From Actinophytocola xinjiangensis (lineage in GTDB: Bacteria; Actinomycetota; Actinomycetes; Mycobacteriales; Pseudonocardiaceae), in NCBI RefSeq assembly GCF_001921215.1, contig NZ_MSIF01000007.1:186001-250000 (forward strand): a stretch of DNA of 64,000 bases. The letters run 5' to 3'. A model generated the notes under the pieces. The model was given only the letters and a program-made list of their open reading frames with translations. It was not told where the DNA came from and did not search any database. A program made the position numbers and the translations under genes. Each line of letters begins with the position of its first letter. Positions within the stretch are counted from its first letter, which is position 1. Shown piece after piece: positions 1-15,348 of the stretch.

Positions 1-4911
<4,911 letters not shown>

Positions 4912-4915
<4 letters not shown>

Positions 4916-7900
4916 CCCCGAGCGCTCCCGTCGACGTCGGCGAACAGGCCGGTCAGCTCGTCGTCGCCGATCTCGTCGAGGACCTCCAGCAGCGACTGGT
5001 CGGTCTCGGCGGTCGCGCCGGACTCGGCGGGCGGCGGGGCCGGTGCGGCCGGTTCGCCGATGTGCTCGGCGAGGCTGACGACCGTCGCGTAGGAGTACAG
5101 GTCGGCGATGTCGACCCGCCCGGGGTAGACCTCGTCGATCAGCCGCAGCAGCTGGGCGGTCATCAGCGAGTTGCCGCCCAGGTCCTGGAAGCTGGCGTGC
5201 GCGTCGAACTCGGTCAGGCCCAGCACGGCGCCGTAGGCCGCGCCGACCCGGTTCTGCACCTCGGTCGGCTCCGGCAGGCCGAGAAGCCGGACCTCGGTGA
5301 CCTGGCCGTCGGCGGCGGCCGGGTCGGTGCCGGCGCGGGCGAGGGCGGCGGCGATGTCGTCGTCCACCAGGAACGGCAGTTCGCCCAGGCACTCGCGCAG
5401 CACGTCGAGGTCGAAGCGGGACGGGACCACGCCGTCGGCCGGGGCGCGCAGGAAGTGCGCCAGCCAGCCGAGCCCGTCGCGCACCGACACCGGGCGGAAC
5501 GGCGAGTCGCCGTCGCCGACGCCGTAGGCCACGGCCATCCCGACCTCCGACCAGGTCGGCCAGTTGACCGACACCGCCGGCACGCCCCGTGAACGCGAGC
5601 GGGCGGCCAGCGAGTCGAGGAAGGCGTTGGCGGCGCAGTAGTCGCCCTGCCCCTGACCGCCCATCAGCGCGGTGATCGAGGAGAACAGCACCAGGAACGC
5701 GCCGGGGTGGGCCTGCGCCAGGTCGGCCATCGCCACCCCGCCGTCGACCTTGGCCGCCAGCACGGCGTCGTAGGCCGCGCGGGTCTTGGTGGCCAGGAAG
5801 CCGTCACCGGCGACCCCGGCGGCGTGCACGATCCCGGTGAGCGTGGTGCCCTCGGTGTCGAGCCGGGCGGCCAGCGCCGCCACGTCGCCCGCGTCGGCGA
5901 CGTCGCAGCGGACGTACTCCGTGCCGGGCAGGTCCGCCAGCCGCGCGGCGGTCCCGGCGTCGGCCGGGCCGCGGCCGGTGAGGATGACGCGGCGGGCACC
6001 GTCGCGGACCATCTCCCGCGCCACGCTCAGGCCAAGACCGCCGAGACCGCCGGTGACCAGGAAGACGCCGTCGCGGTAGCGCGGGTCGTCCTGGTCGTCC
6101 TCGCCGGCCTCGGTGTGGCCGAGCCGGCGCAGGTAGGTCCGCCCGTCGCGCAGCGCGCGCCAGACCGAGCCGAATCCGGCGAGACATTCCCGCAGGACGT
6201 GCTCGAGGTCGGCGTCGCGGCGCACGTCGAGCGCCTCGGCCTTCAGGTGAGTGTGCTCCTGGCCGATCACCTGGGCGAGAGCGGCGGTGGCCGCCGAGTA
6301 CGGGTCTGTCGTCTCGTCGGCGTCCACGACCTGCCAGGCCTGAGCTGTCAGGACCTTGAGACCGTGGGGCAGTGTGACCCGGTGGGCCACGAAACCCTGG
6401 TAGAGGGTGAACAGCGCGTCCACCCCGAACGTGCGCCGCCGGGTGTGCGTCGCGTCGGGGTCGGCGGAGTGGTCGGTGGCGAACAGGACCCCGCGCACGT
6501 CCTCGGCGCGCAGCCGCTCGCACAGCAGCGCGAGGCCGTCCGGGTCGGCGGCGAACACGTCGCCCTCGGTGTGCTCGCCGAGGAAACAGGCGACCGCGCG
6601 GTGCCCGAGGGCCTCGACGCCGGCCACCAGCCGGTGTCCCGCCGGGTTGTCCAGCGCCAGCACCGCCCACGTCGCCGGCTCCACAGTGGACTCGTTGCGG
6701 GGCACCGGGGTCCACTCGGCGATGAGGTGGCGGCGCGGGCCGCCCAGGCTGAAGCGCCGCCAGTCGACCTTCTTCACCGTGTAGTCGGTGATCCGCGCGA
6801 ACGGCCGGCCCTCGACGTCGACCAGGTCGACGTCGTAGGTGATCGTCTCCCCGTCCTCGCTGTCGTCGCGCACCGTGCGGATGCGCGAGTAGCAGGCCGG
6901 CGGCATCGGCCCGAACAGCTCGATGCTCTTGTACAGGTAGGGCAGGAACGTCTGCCCGCTGTTCTGCGAGATCAGGTTGACCGCGTTGTCCAGCTTCGCC
7001 GGATGCAGCCCGAGGTCGTCGGTCTCGGCCGGCACGTCGTCGGGCAGCCGCAGCAGGGTCAGCGCGCCCGCCGGGTCGTACCAGACGGCGCGCACGTTGT
7101 CCCAGCGCGGACCGAACTGGAACACGCCCGTGTCGGTCTCGGCGACGTACGGGTCGGTCACCTCGGTGGCGGCGGCCTTGAGCGCCGCCAGGTCGATCGG
7201 CTCACCGGGCTCCGGCGCGGTCAGCGGGGCGACCCGGCCCTCCACGTGGGTGACCCACTCGCCGTCCCGTTCGCTGGACACCTCGAAGGTGTGCCCGGTG
7301 CCCGACCGGGTCAGCCGGGTGCGCACGGTCGCGCCGTCGACCTCGTCGACCGCCAGCGGCACCAGGAACACCACGTTGTCCATCCGCAGGGCCGGCGAAC
7401 CGGTGAGCGCCACCGTCGCGGCGCGGACCATCTCCAGGTAGGTCGTCCCGGGAATCACCGGCACCGAGACGATCCGGTGGTCGGACAGCACCCAGTGCTC
7501 GGCCACGCTGACCGTGTTCTCGAAGACGATCCCGCCGTCGGCACGGCTGATCTCCGCGCCCAGCAACGGATGCCGCCGGCCGGTGGCGAAGTTCTCCACC
7601 TGGGTCCGCAGCGGCCGGGTCCAGTGCCGGGTCCTGGCGAACGGGTAGGTCGGCAGCGGCACCCGGTGGCGGGTCTCCCCGGCGTGCAGCGCGGCGAAGT
7701 CCACCACGCCGCCGCCGGTGTAGGCGCGGGCCAGTTCGGCCAGCGCCGCCGGGTCACCGCCGTCCCGGTACCGCGCCACGGCCGCGTCGGCCGTGGCCGA
7801 CAACCGCTGGCGAACCCGCGCGGTGATCTCGCCCTCGCCGAGGTCACCGCGCCGGTCGCTGACCACGGCGTGCGTGCCGTGGAAGATCCCCCGCCGCTCG

Positions 7901-9579
7901 TCGGTGCCCAGGCCGCGCTCGCGGAGCCGGTCGATCGACTCCGCCAGTTCCTCGGTGGACCCGGCGACCACCAGCACCCGGTGCTCGTGGTGGCCGCGCC
8001 CGATCGCGGCGGTGTAGCAGATGTCGGCCAGCGACCAGGGGGCGTCGGCGAGCATCGCGGCGTAGCGGTCGAGCAGTTCGGTCAGCGCCTGTTCGGTCTT
8101 GCCGCTGGCGGTGAAGCAGTAGCGGTCCCGCTCCTGCGGGGCCCGCTGGTAGCGCGGCGCCTCCTCCAACACCATGTGGCAGTTGGTGCGGATGAAGCCG
8201 AAGGAGCTGATCCCGGCCCGGCGCGGGTGACCGTCGGTGTCCCAGGGCACCAGGCGGTCGTTGACGTAGAGCGGGCCGTCGGTGAAGTCGATGTAGGGGT
8301 TGGGCACGTCGAAGTTGGCCGACGGCGCGAGCGTCCCGGTCTCCAGCGCCCGGACGACCTTGGCCAGCGACGCCGCGCCGGAGGCGGCGACCATGTGGCC
8401 CATCGTGGTCTTGAGCGACCCGATGCCACAGAACTGCTTGCGGTCGGTGTGTTTGCGGAAGGCGTTGGTCAGGCCCTTGACCTCGATGGGGTCGCCGAGC
8501 ACCGTGCCGGTGCCGTGGGCCTCGACGTAGGTGATGGTCTCCGGCGGCACCCCCGCCTTCGCCCACGCGTCCAGGATGACCTTCTCCTGGGTCAGCGCGC
8601 TTGGCGCGGTGATGCTGTTGGACTGGCCGTCGTTGTTGATCGCCGACGCCTTGATCACCGCGCGGATGTGGTCGCGGTCGGCCAACGCCTTCTTCAGCGG
8701 CTTGAGCAGCGCGATCCCCACGCCCTCGCCCCACAGGGTGCCGTTGGCGCGGGCGTCGAAGGTGCGCACGGTGTCGTCACCGGCGATGACGCTGTCCATG
8801 GTCGCGCCGGTCATGAAGCTGGTCCTGGGCTCGCCGCCCGAGGACAGGTTGATCCCGCCGGCCAGCGCCATGTCGCACTCGCCGAGCAGCAGCGACTGGA
8901 TGGCCTGGTGGATGCTGACGCTGCCCGCCGAGCACGCGGTGTCGGTCATCAGGCACGGACCCTTGAGGTCCAGCACGTAGGAGATCCGGCTGGCGATCAT
9001 CCCCTCCCACGAGCCGGACAGCTGCATGGGGTGGCGCTCGGAGAACATCCGGTAGTACGAGTAGTTCGAGTGGTCGCGGCCGAGGAACACGCCGACGTTC
9101 GCGCCGACGGCCGCCTCGCCGCCGTAGCCGGCGTTCTCGAGCGCCTCGTAGGCGACCTCCAGCGCGACCCGCTGGTTGGGGTCCATGTAGTCGGCCTCCA
9201 GCGGGGGGATGCCGAACAGCCGCGCGTCGAACTGGTCGATGCGGTCGAGGTAGCCGCTGACCGAGTAGAGCCGGTCGAGGTCGGCCTCGGCGACCGGCGC
9301 CCCCAGGATCAGCTCCGCGTAGTACGGGTTGCGGAACACCTCGTGCATGTCCTGCTTGCGCTGGCTCGGGTAGTCGCGGATGCAGTCCCGGCCCTCGGTG
9401 AGGAAGTCCCAGAACTGGTCGACGCTGGTCGCCTCGGCGAACCGCCCGGCCAGGCCGACGACCGCGATGTCCTCGTGCACGCGGGCCTGCGACAGTTCCA
9501 GCAGCAGCCGCTTGGCCCGGTCCCGGTCGATGTGCTGGGCGGCGAACTGTTCGAGGACGAAGTCCCTCACACTATCCAC
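4912..9579 (-). CDS. AT-less polyketide synthase module KS-DH-KR-ACP
   Basis: Single-module polyketide synthase. Domains from the GTG at 9579: N-terminal docking helices; KS (about 35-450) with active cysteine near 216 in DTACSAGS and EAHGTGTVLGD; a flanking linker ending VPLPTYPFARTRHW; dehydratase near 680-960, whose hot-dog motif reads HRIVSVPVIP, so the usual glycine is serine, with an aspartate in LHPAKLDNAV; ketoreductase near 1170-1370 with TGGLGGLG and a YCAAN tyrosine; a carrier with LGGNSLM near 1466; and an acidic tail. No acyltransferase is present between KS and DH. I chose GTG 9579 because GAGGAA lies 10 bases upstream; GTG 9570, just after the previous stop, is the alternative. 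It overlaps the upstream gene by 8 bases. Expected job: add a malonyl unit from the trans-AT, reduce and dehydrate it to an enoyl group. Confidence 0.93.
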
Positions 9580-12500
9580 GTCGTGTCCGTTCCTCGGAGC
9601 TGTCCCGCCGGTCCCCGGAGTCCGGTGCGAACAGGTCAAGAAGTGAGTCGATGTCGTCGGCGGCCGTCGAGGCCGCCGGTGGTGGTGTCGCCGCCGGCGC
9701 GTCCTGGCCGGTCCCCAGCCGTTCCCGCAGACAGGCCGCCTGCTCGGCGACCGTGGTGTAGCGGAACAGGTCGGTGATGTCGATCAGCGCGGGGAAGCGC
9801 TGGTCGTAGAGCTTGAGCACGGCGGCGGTCAGCAGCGAGTTGCCGCCAAGCGCCGCGAAGTCGTCGTGGACGTCGATGGCGTCGATGTCCAGTGCCTGCG
9901 CCCAGATCTCGGCGACGGCCCGCTCGGCGTCGCCGACCTCGTCCAGCCCGTGCAGCACGACCTGGCGTCCGCCCGCCGGACGGGACGTGGCGGTGGTGCG
10001 GGTGGGCCGGGCGGCGGTGCGGGCGCGGCCGGGCATCACCGAGGACGGCAGGTCCCGGGCGCCCAGCAGGGCGCTCAGCAGCGCCAGCGCCTCGGCGGTG
10101 TCCAGCGGGGGGAACGCCTCGTCCTCGTCGGCGGCGTCCATCCGCCGGGCGATGCCGGTCTCCCGCCACGCCGGCCACTGCACGCTCAGTGCGGTCAGGC
10201 CCTCGCCCGCGCGGCGGTCGGCCAGGCCGTCGAGCACCAGGTTCGCCGCCGTGTAGTCGGCCTGGCCCTGGTTGAGCAGCAGCGTGGCGATGCTGGAGAA
10301 CAGGACGAAGAAGTCCGGCTCGTCGACCAGGGTCGCCTCGTGCAGGTGCACCGCGCCCAGCGCCTTGGGCCGGTAGACGCGCAGGAACTCGGCGGTGTCC
10401 TTGGTGTACAGGAAACCCGCGCCCGGCCGCCCGGCCAGGTGCAGCACGCCGCTGACCCGGCCGTGCCGTTCCCGCACGCCCCGGATGGCCGCGTCGACCG
10501 CGTCCTGGTCGGCCAGGTCCAGCCGCAGCACCTCGAACGCGTCGAGGTCGGCGGCCAGCGCCGTCCACTCCGGACGGGTGCGGTCGGTGTCGTCCGAGCC
10601 CAGCAGCACCAGCCGCCGCGCGCCCCGCCGGGCCAGGTCCCCGGCGACGACGGTGCCCAGGTCACCGGTCCCACCGGACACGACGATCGCGCCGTCGGCC
10701 GGCAGGGGCCGGGCGGCACCGCCGACCGTCACCGGGTGGCGGAGCACGTGCGGCTCGAACGGTGTGCCGTCGCGGTAGAGCAGCAGCGGCGGCCGGTCGG
10801 CGCCGCCGGCCTCGGCCACCAGCGCGGTCGAGGCGGTGGCCCAGTCGGTGTCGACCGCGCGCAGGCCCAGGGTGGCGTACTCCAGGGCGGCCACCCGCAT
10901 CAGGCCCAGCACGCCGGCCTGGCCGGGGTCAAGGCCGGTCTCCTCGCCGGTGACGGCCAGCGCCTCGCGGGTCAGCGTGACCAGCCCGCCGGTGAACGTC
11001 CAGCGCTGGGCGGAGACCAGCGTCAGCAGCGCGAGCGCCCGCTCGACCGGCCGGGCCACGCGGTCGGCCATGGTCGTGTCGTCCCCGGTCGGCCAGCAGG
11101 CCAGCACCCCGAGGGCGAACTCGCGACCGGCCTCCGGGCCGGGGGCGGTGTCGGGGTCCGGGACGTGCACACAGTCGTAGCCGGCGCTGGCGAACGCGCC
11201 GGCCAGCTCGCCGGCCGTGCCCAGGAGCAGGACCGTGCCCCGGCCCCGGTGCGCGGCCGGCCCGTCGGCGGGCCGGAACCGTTGGACGTACCCGTAGTCG
11301 CCGCCGCGCACGGCCGCGCCCTCGGCTGACTTGACGCAGTAGTTGTCGACCGACAGCAGCACCCGCCCGGCCGGGTCGGTGACGGTGACGTCGAAGGCGT
11401 GCAGCGTGCCGTCGACCGACTCCGGACGCTTGCGGAAATGAGCGAGGACCCTGGCCGGCAGCGAGTCGTGGACACGCAGCGTGCCGTAGGAGAACGGCAG
11501 GTAGAGCCGCTGCTGGTCGTAGACGTTGCTCGGCGCGTTGATCACCGTGTCGAACAGCGAGGGGTGCAGGGCGTAGTCGGCGATCTCGGCCTGGTAGGCC
11601 GCCGGCAGCTCGAACTCGTAGAGCAGCTCGTCGGCGGACTCGTCGGCGCGGCCGCCGAGCAGGGTCGCCGTCCAGCGGTCGCTGACCTCCAGGCCCTTGG
11701 CGCTGTCGAACTCGGTCGGTTCGACCAGCTCCCGCGACAGCCGCGCCCCGAGGACGTCGAGGTCGACCGGGGCCGGCGCGTCCTGGCCGGGGCCCAGCTC
11801 GGCGGTCGCGTTGACCACCCACTCGTCGCCGTCGCCGGCCCGGCTGGCGACGGTCACCGACACGTCGTGCGCGCCGTGGTCGAGGACCAGGTGGACCTCC
11901 CGATCCTGGCCGTCGGGGACCGCCAGCGGCGCCGCGAACTGGACGCGGCGCAGCGTCAGCGCGGGCCCGGCCAGGCCGAGCCGGCGGGCCGCGGACACCA
12001 TCATCTCCACCAGGCCGGTGCCCGGCAGCACGCTCACGCCGTGGATGCGGTGCTCGGCCAACTCCCAGCGCCGCCGCGGGCCGAGCCGGCAGATCACCAG
12101 GTCACGGCCCAGCGACCGGACGAACGTGGCGTCGTCGAGCAGTCCGCCGCCGGCCCGGTCGGCCTCCACCCAGCAGCGGGTGCGCTCGAACGGGTAGGTG
12201 GGCAGCGGCACCCGGCGGGCGCCGTCGCGGGCGAGGTCACGCCACGCCAGGTCGGCGCCCCGGACGTAGCGGTCGGCCAGGCCCCGCAGGATCTCCCGGT
12301 CGGTGGTCGAGCGGGCCGCCAGCTCGCTGGCCTCGCGGTCGAGCTGGTCGCGTTCGGCCGCGAGCAGATCCCGAGGGTCGCGCTTGTCGACGGCCAGCCG
12401 GAACTCGCCGGTGCGCACGTCCGGGTCGTCCCCGCCGGCCAGGAACCGCGTGAGCAGCGCGCCCAGCTCCTCGGTGGACCCGAAGACGAACGCCGCCCGC

Positions 12501-14098
12501 ACGCCGTGGTGCAGCCGCCCGGTGGACGCGGTGAACGTGAGGTCCGCCGGGTGGACGCCGCCGGTGGTCACGACGTCCCGGTAGCTCTCGGCCAGCCGGT
12601 GCAGGGCCGTCGGGGTCCGCGCGCTCAACGGCAGCAGGTGGCAGTCCGCCGGGCGCTCCGGGGCCTGGTCGCGGGGCGGCACCGGGTCGGGGCCGCGCAC
12701 CACGAGGTGGCAGTTGGTGCCGCTGAGCCCGAAGCTGTTGATCCCCGCGTACAGCGTCTCCCGCTCGTCGGCCGGCCACGCCACCGTGCGGTCGTTGACG
12801 AACAGGGCCGTCCCGGGGAAGGAGATGTTCTGGTTGGGCTCCTCGAAGTTGAGGCTGGCCGGCAGGGTCCGGTGACGCAGCGAGAGCACCAGCTTCGCCA
12901 GCCCCGCCAGGCCCGACGCGTTGTCCAGGTGACCGATGTTGGTCTTGACCGTGCCGATGCCGCAGAACTGTTTGCGCGCGGTCTGCCGGGAGAACGCCCG
13001 GTCGATGCCGCTGATCTCCACCGGGTCACCCAGCCTGGTGGCGGTCCCGTGGGCCTCGATGAAGCTGATCTGCTCGGCGCCGACGCCCGCGTCGGCCAGC
13101 GCCTCGGTGATCAGGTCGGCCTGGGCCTGCGCGTTGGGCGCGGTGATCCCGTTGGACGCGCCGTCCTGGTTGACCGCGCCGCCCATGATCACGGCGTGCA
13201 CGTGGTCGCCGTCGCGCCGCGCCCGCTCCAGCGACTTGAGCACGAACACCACACAGCCCTCGGCCGCGCTGGTGCCGTCGCACTTGCGGTCGAACGTGCG
13301 GGTGTGCCGGTCACCGGCCAGGGTGTCGCCGATGTCGATGGTGCCCACCCCGGACTCGCCGTCGGCGTCCACCGGCACCAGGTCACACTTCACCGCGCCG
13401 ACGATCGCCAGCGAGCACTCGCCGTTCTGGATGGCCCGGTAGGCGGTGTAGGCGGCCACCAGACCCGACGAGCAGGCGGTGTCCACCAGCAGCGACGGCC
13501 CCCGCAGGTCCAGCAGGTAGGCGATCCGGCTGGCGATCATCGAGCGGATGTTGCCGGCGACGGCGACCTCGGAGGCGTCCGGCGTGATCGCCCGCACCAT
13601 CGCCCGGTAGTCCTCGCCGAAGTCGGCCGACATGCCGGCGTAGACCCCGACCCGGCCGCCGCCGAGGTCCGCGCTCAGGTAGCCGGAGTCCTCCAGCGCG
13701 GCCCACGCGGTCTCCAGGAAGACCCGCTGGTTGGGGTCGATCGCCTTGGCCTCCTGGCGCGAGAGCGAGAAGAACCGGTGGTCGAACTCGTCGAGGCTGG
13801 GCAGCCGGGTGCCGCCCGCGTAGCGCTGCTCGGCGATGGGCAGCGGCACCCCCCTGGCGGCCAGGTAGGCGTCGATGTCGGCGCGGCGGCGCGCGGACAG
13901 CCCGCCGTAGAACTCCTCACCGCGCAGCAACCCCGACCAGAACTCCGCCAGGTTCGCCGCGGCGCCGATCCGCCCGCTCATCCCGATGATCGCGACGGGT
14001 TCGGCCTTGCGTCGCGGGCTGGAGCGGGTGACCCGGACGTCGGAGTCGTCCGGCAGCCGGGTCAGGTCGAGGTCACCGAGACCGAGCAGGGAGGTCAT
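9572..14098 (-). CDS. AT-less polyketide synthase module KS-DH-KR-ACP
   Basis: Second single-module synthase with the same layout as its downstream neighbour. From the ATG at 14098: KS (about 33-470) with active cysteine near 209 in DTACSSG, then EAHGTATRLGD and NIGHLDNASG; linker ending VPLPTYPFERTRCW; dehydratase near 665-930 with the full motif HRIHGVSVLP and LHPSLFD; ketoreductase near 1135-1340 with SGGTGDLG and a YTAAN tyrosine; carrier with LGGNSLL near 1418; short acidic tail. There is no acyltransferase domain, so malonyl loading must come from outside, most simply from the protein encoded just upstream. The ATG overlaps that gene's stop as ATGA. In co-linear order it acts directly after the amino-acid module of the large hybrid protein, turning an aminoacyl thioester into a vinylogous enoyl unit. 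The two modules back to back imply a diene. Confidence 0.93.
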   Translation of the reverse strand: MTSLLGLGDLDLTRLPDDSDVRVTRSSPRRKAEPVAIIGMSGRIGAAANLAEFWSGLLRGEEFYGGLSARRRADIDAYLAARGVPLPIAEQRYAGGTRLPSLDEFDHRFFSLSRQEAKAIDPNQRVFLETAWAALEDSGYLSADLGGGRVGVYAGMSADFGEDYRAMVRAITPDASEVAVAGNIRSMIASRIAYLLDLRGPSLLVDTACSSGLVAAYTAYRAIQNGECSLAIVGAVKCDLVPVDADGESGVGTIDIGDTLAGDRHTRTFDRKCDGTSAAEGCVVFVLKSLERARRDGDHVHAVIMGGAVNQDGASNGITAPNAQAQADLITEALADAGVGAEQISFIEAHGTATRLGDPVEISGIDRAFSRQTARKQFCGIGTVKTNIGHLDNASGLAGLAKLVLSLRHRTLPASLNFEEPNQNISFPGTALFVNDRTVAWPADERETLYAGINSFGLSGTNCHLVVRGPDPVPPRDQAPERPADCHLLPLSARTPTALHRLAESYRDVVTTGGVHPADLTFTASTGRLHHGVRAAFVFGSTEELGALLTRFLAGGDDPDVRTGEFRLAVDKRDPRDLLAAERDQLDREASELAARSTTDREILRGLADRYVRGADLAWRDLARDGARRVPLPTYPFERTRCWVEADRAGGGLLDDATFVRSLGRDLVICRLGPRRRWELAEHRIHGVSVLPGTGLVEMMVSAARRLGLAGPALTLRRVQFAAPLAVPDGQDREVHLVLDHGAHDVSVTVASRAGDGDEWVVNATAELGPGQDAPAPVDLDVLGARLSRELVEPTEFDSAKGLEVSDRWTATLLGGRADESADELLYEFELPAAYQAEIADYALHPSLFDTVINAPSNVYDQQRLYLPFSYGTLRVHDSLPARVLAHFRKRPESVDGTLHAFDVTVTDPAGRVLLSVDNYCVKSAEGAAVRGGDYGYVQRFRPADGPAAHRGRGTVLLLGTAGELAGAFASAGYDCVHVPDPDTAPGPEAGREFALGVLACWPTGDDTTMADRVARPVERALALLTLVSAQRWTFTGGLVTLTREALAVTGEETGLDPGQAGVLGLMRVAALEYATLGLRAVDTDWATASTALVAEAGGADRPPLLLYRDGTPFEPHVLRHPVTVGGAARPLPADGAIVVSGGTGDLGTVVAGDLARRGARRLVLLGSDDTDRTRPEWTALAADLDAFEVLRLDLADQDAVDAAIRGVRERHGRVSGVLHLAGRPGAGFLYTKDTAEFLRVYRPKALGAVHLHEATLVDEPDFFVLFSSIATLLLNQGQADYTAANLVLDGLADRRAGEGLTALSVQWPAWRETGIARRMDAADEDEAFPPLDTAEALALLSALLGARDLPSSVMPGRARTAARPTRTTATSRPAGGRQVVLHGLDEVGDAERAVAEIWAQALDIDAIDVHDDFAALGGNSLLTAAVLKLYDQRFPALIDITDLFRYTTVAEQAACLRERLGTGQDAPAATPPPAASTAADDIDSLLDLFAPDSGDRRDSSEERTRRG

Positions 14099-15348
14099 GC
14101 GCGGTGGGCCTGCGCGGTGGCGAGCAGCCCGGCGTCGCCGGTGCGGCGCAGGATCGTGTCGAGCCGGTCGCGCTGCTCGTCCTCGGGCACCCGCTTGGTC
14201 GCCATGATCGTCGTCAGCAGCTCGACGGCCTCGCGCCGGTCGTCGTCGGACAGCTCGGCGCCGTCCTGGGTGGCCTGGTCGAGCTCCTGGAGCCGGCGGT
14301 AGGGCGCGATGACGCCCTCGCGGTACTCGTCGTTGTCGAAGTTGCGGTTGCGGGTGGCGGCCGCGGCACCCATGCACAGACCGACCAGGCTCGGCTCGCG
14401 CCGCTTGGCCTCCACGACCCGCGCCACCGCCGCGTACACGGCCTCGGGGTCCTCGTCCAGGTTGAGCACCTCGCCCGAGCCGACCACCGGGACCAGCATC
14501 TTCTTCAGCACCTGCTTGGGACCGACCTCGATCCACAGCCGGGTCCTGTTGGCCACCAACGCGTCGGTGATCTCGCTCCAGCGCACCGGGCTGGTCAGCT
14601 GCACGGCCAGCGCCCGGCGGATGGCCGCCGGGTCCTCGTGCGGCCGGCCGGTCACGTTGCTGTACACCGGAATCCGGGGCTCGGTGATCTCGACGGCGTC
14701 CAGGGCCTCGGTGAACACCGGGAGCGCGCCGGCCATGTGGGTGCTGTGGAAGGCACCGGCCACGTTCAGCTTCGCGACCTTCGCGCCCCGGTCCTCCAGG
14801 TAGGTGGTCAGCTCCGCGAGGTCCTCGGTGGTGCCGGACAGGACGGTCTGGGTCGGCGAGTTGTAGTTGGCGACCTGGACGTCGTGACCCTCGGCGTTGA
14901 ACTCGGCGACGTGCCGCTCCACGTCGGCGACCGGCACCCGCACCGCGGCGACCATCCCGGTGGCGCGCCGCGCGGCGCAGGTCTCCATCGCCTCACCGCG
15001 CGCGCTGACCAGCCGCACGGCGTCCTCGAAGGACAGTGCGCCGGCGGCCAGCAGGGCGGTGATCTCCCCCAGGCTGTGGCCGGTCATGGCCGTCACCGGG
15101 ACCTCGCGGCCCTCGGTCAGCACCTCGTACAGGGCGTAGCTGAGCACCAGCAGCGACACCTGAGCGTGCCGGGTCCTGGTCAGCTCGGCCGGCGGCGCGG
15201 TGAAGCACAGGTCCGGCAGCGAGTAGCCGAGGAGGTCGGAGGCCCGCGCGAACCGGTCACGAACGGCGGCGTGCTCGTCGTACCAGTGCTTGCCCATGCC
15301 CGTGAACTGGGAACCCTGTCCCGGGAACACGATCACCAGATCGTTCAT
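14095..15348 (-). CDS. Free-standing malonyl-CoA:ACP acyltransferase (trans-AT)
   Basis: FabD-type acyltransferase of 417 residues: VFPGQGSQ at the N-terminus, nucleophile serine near 92 in GHSLGE, and a histidine-containing AFHSTHM loop typical of malonyl-selective enzymes. After the roughly 300-residue catalytic body comes a C-terminal extension of about 110 residues (NRNFDNDEYREGVIAPYRRL and beyond), a kind of tail seen on many free-standing acyltransferases of trans-AT clusters. It lies between the hybrid protein and the AT-less modules, overlapping both neighbours as ATGA, so it is made together with the enzymes it should serve. Its inferred role is to charge the carrier domains of the three AT-less proteins with malonyl units. 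A housekeeping FabD is less likely given the location and extension. Confidence 0.92.
   Translation of the reverse strand: MNDLVIVFPGQGSQFTGMGKHWYDEHAAVRDRFARASDLLGYSLPDLCFTAPPAELTRTRHAQVSLLVLSYALYEVLTEGREVPVTAMTGHSLGEITALLAAGALSFEDAVRLVSARGEAMETCAARRATGMVAAVRVPVADVERHVAEFNAEGHDVQVANYNSPTQTVLSGTTEDLAELTTYLEDRGAKVAKLNVAGAFHSTHMAGALPVFTEALDAVEITEPRIPVYSNVTGRPHEDPAAIRRALAVQLTSPVRWSEITDALVANRTRLWIEVGPKQVLKKMLVPVVGSGEVLNLDEDPEAVYAAVARVVEAKRREPSLVGLCMGAAAATRNRNFDNDEYREGVIAPYRRLQELDQATQDGAELSDDDRREAVELLTTIMATKRVPEDEQRDRLDTILRRTGDAGLLATAQAHRA

Noticed and set aside
9572-14098. Hidden acyltransferase domain in the KS-DH linker
   Set aside because: No GHSxG serine or other AT motif occurs between the KS and DH; the linker is only about 200 residues and matches a post-KS flanking region.
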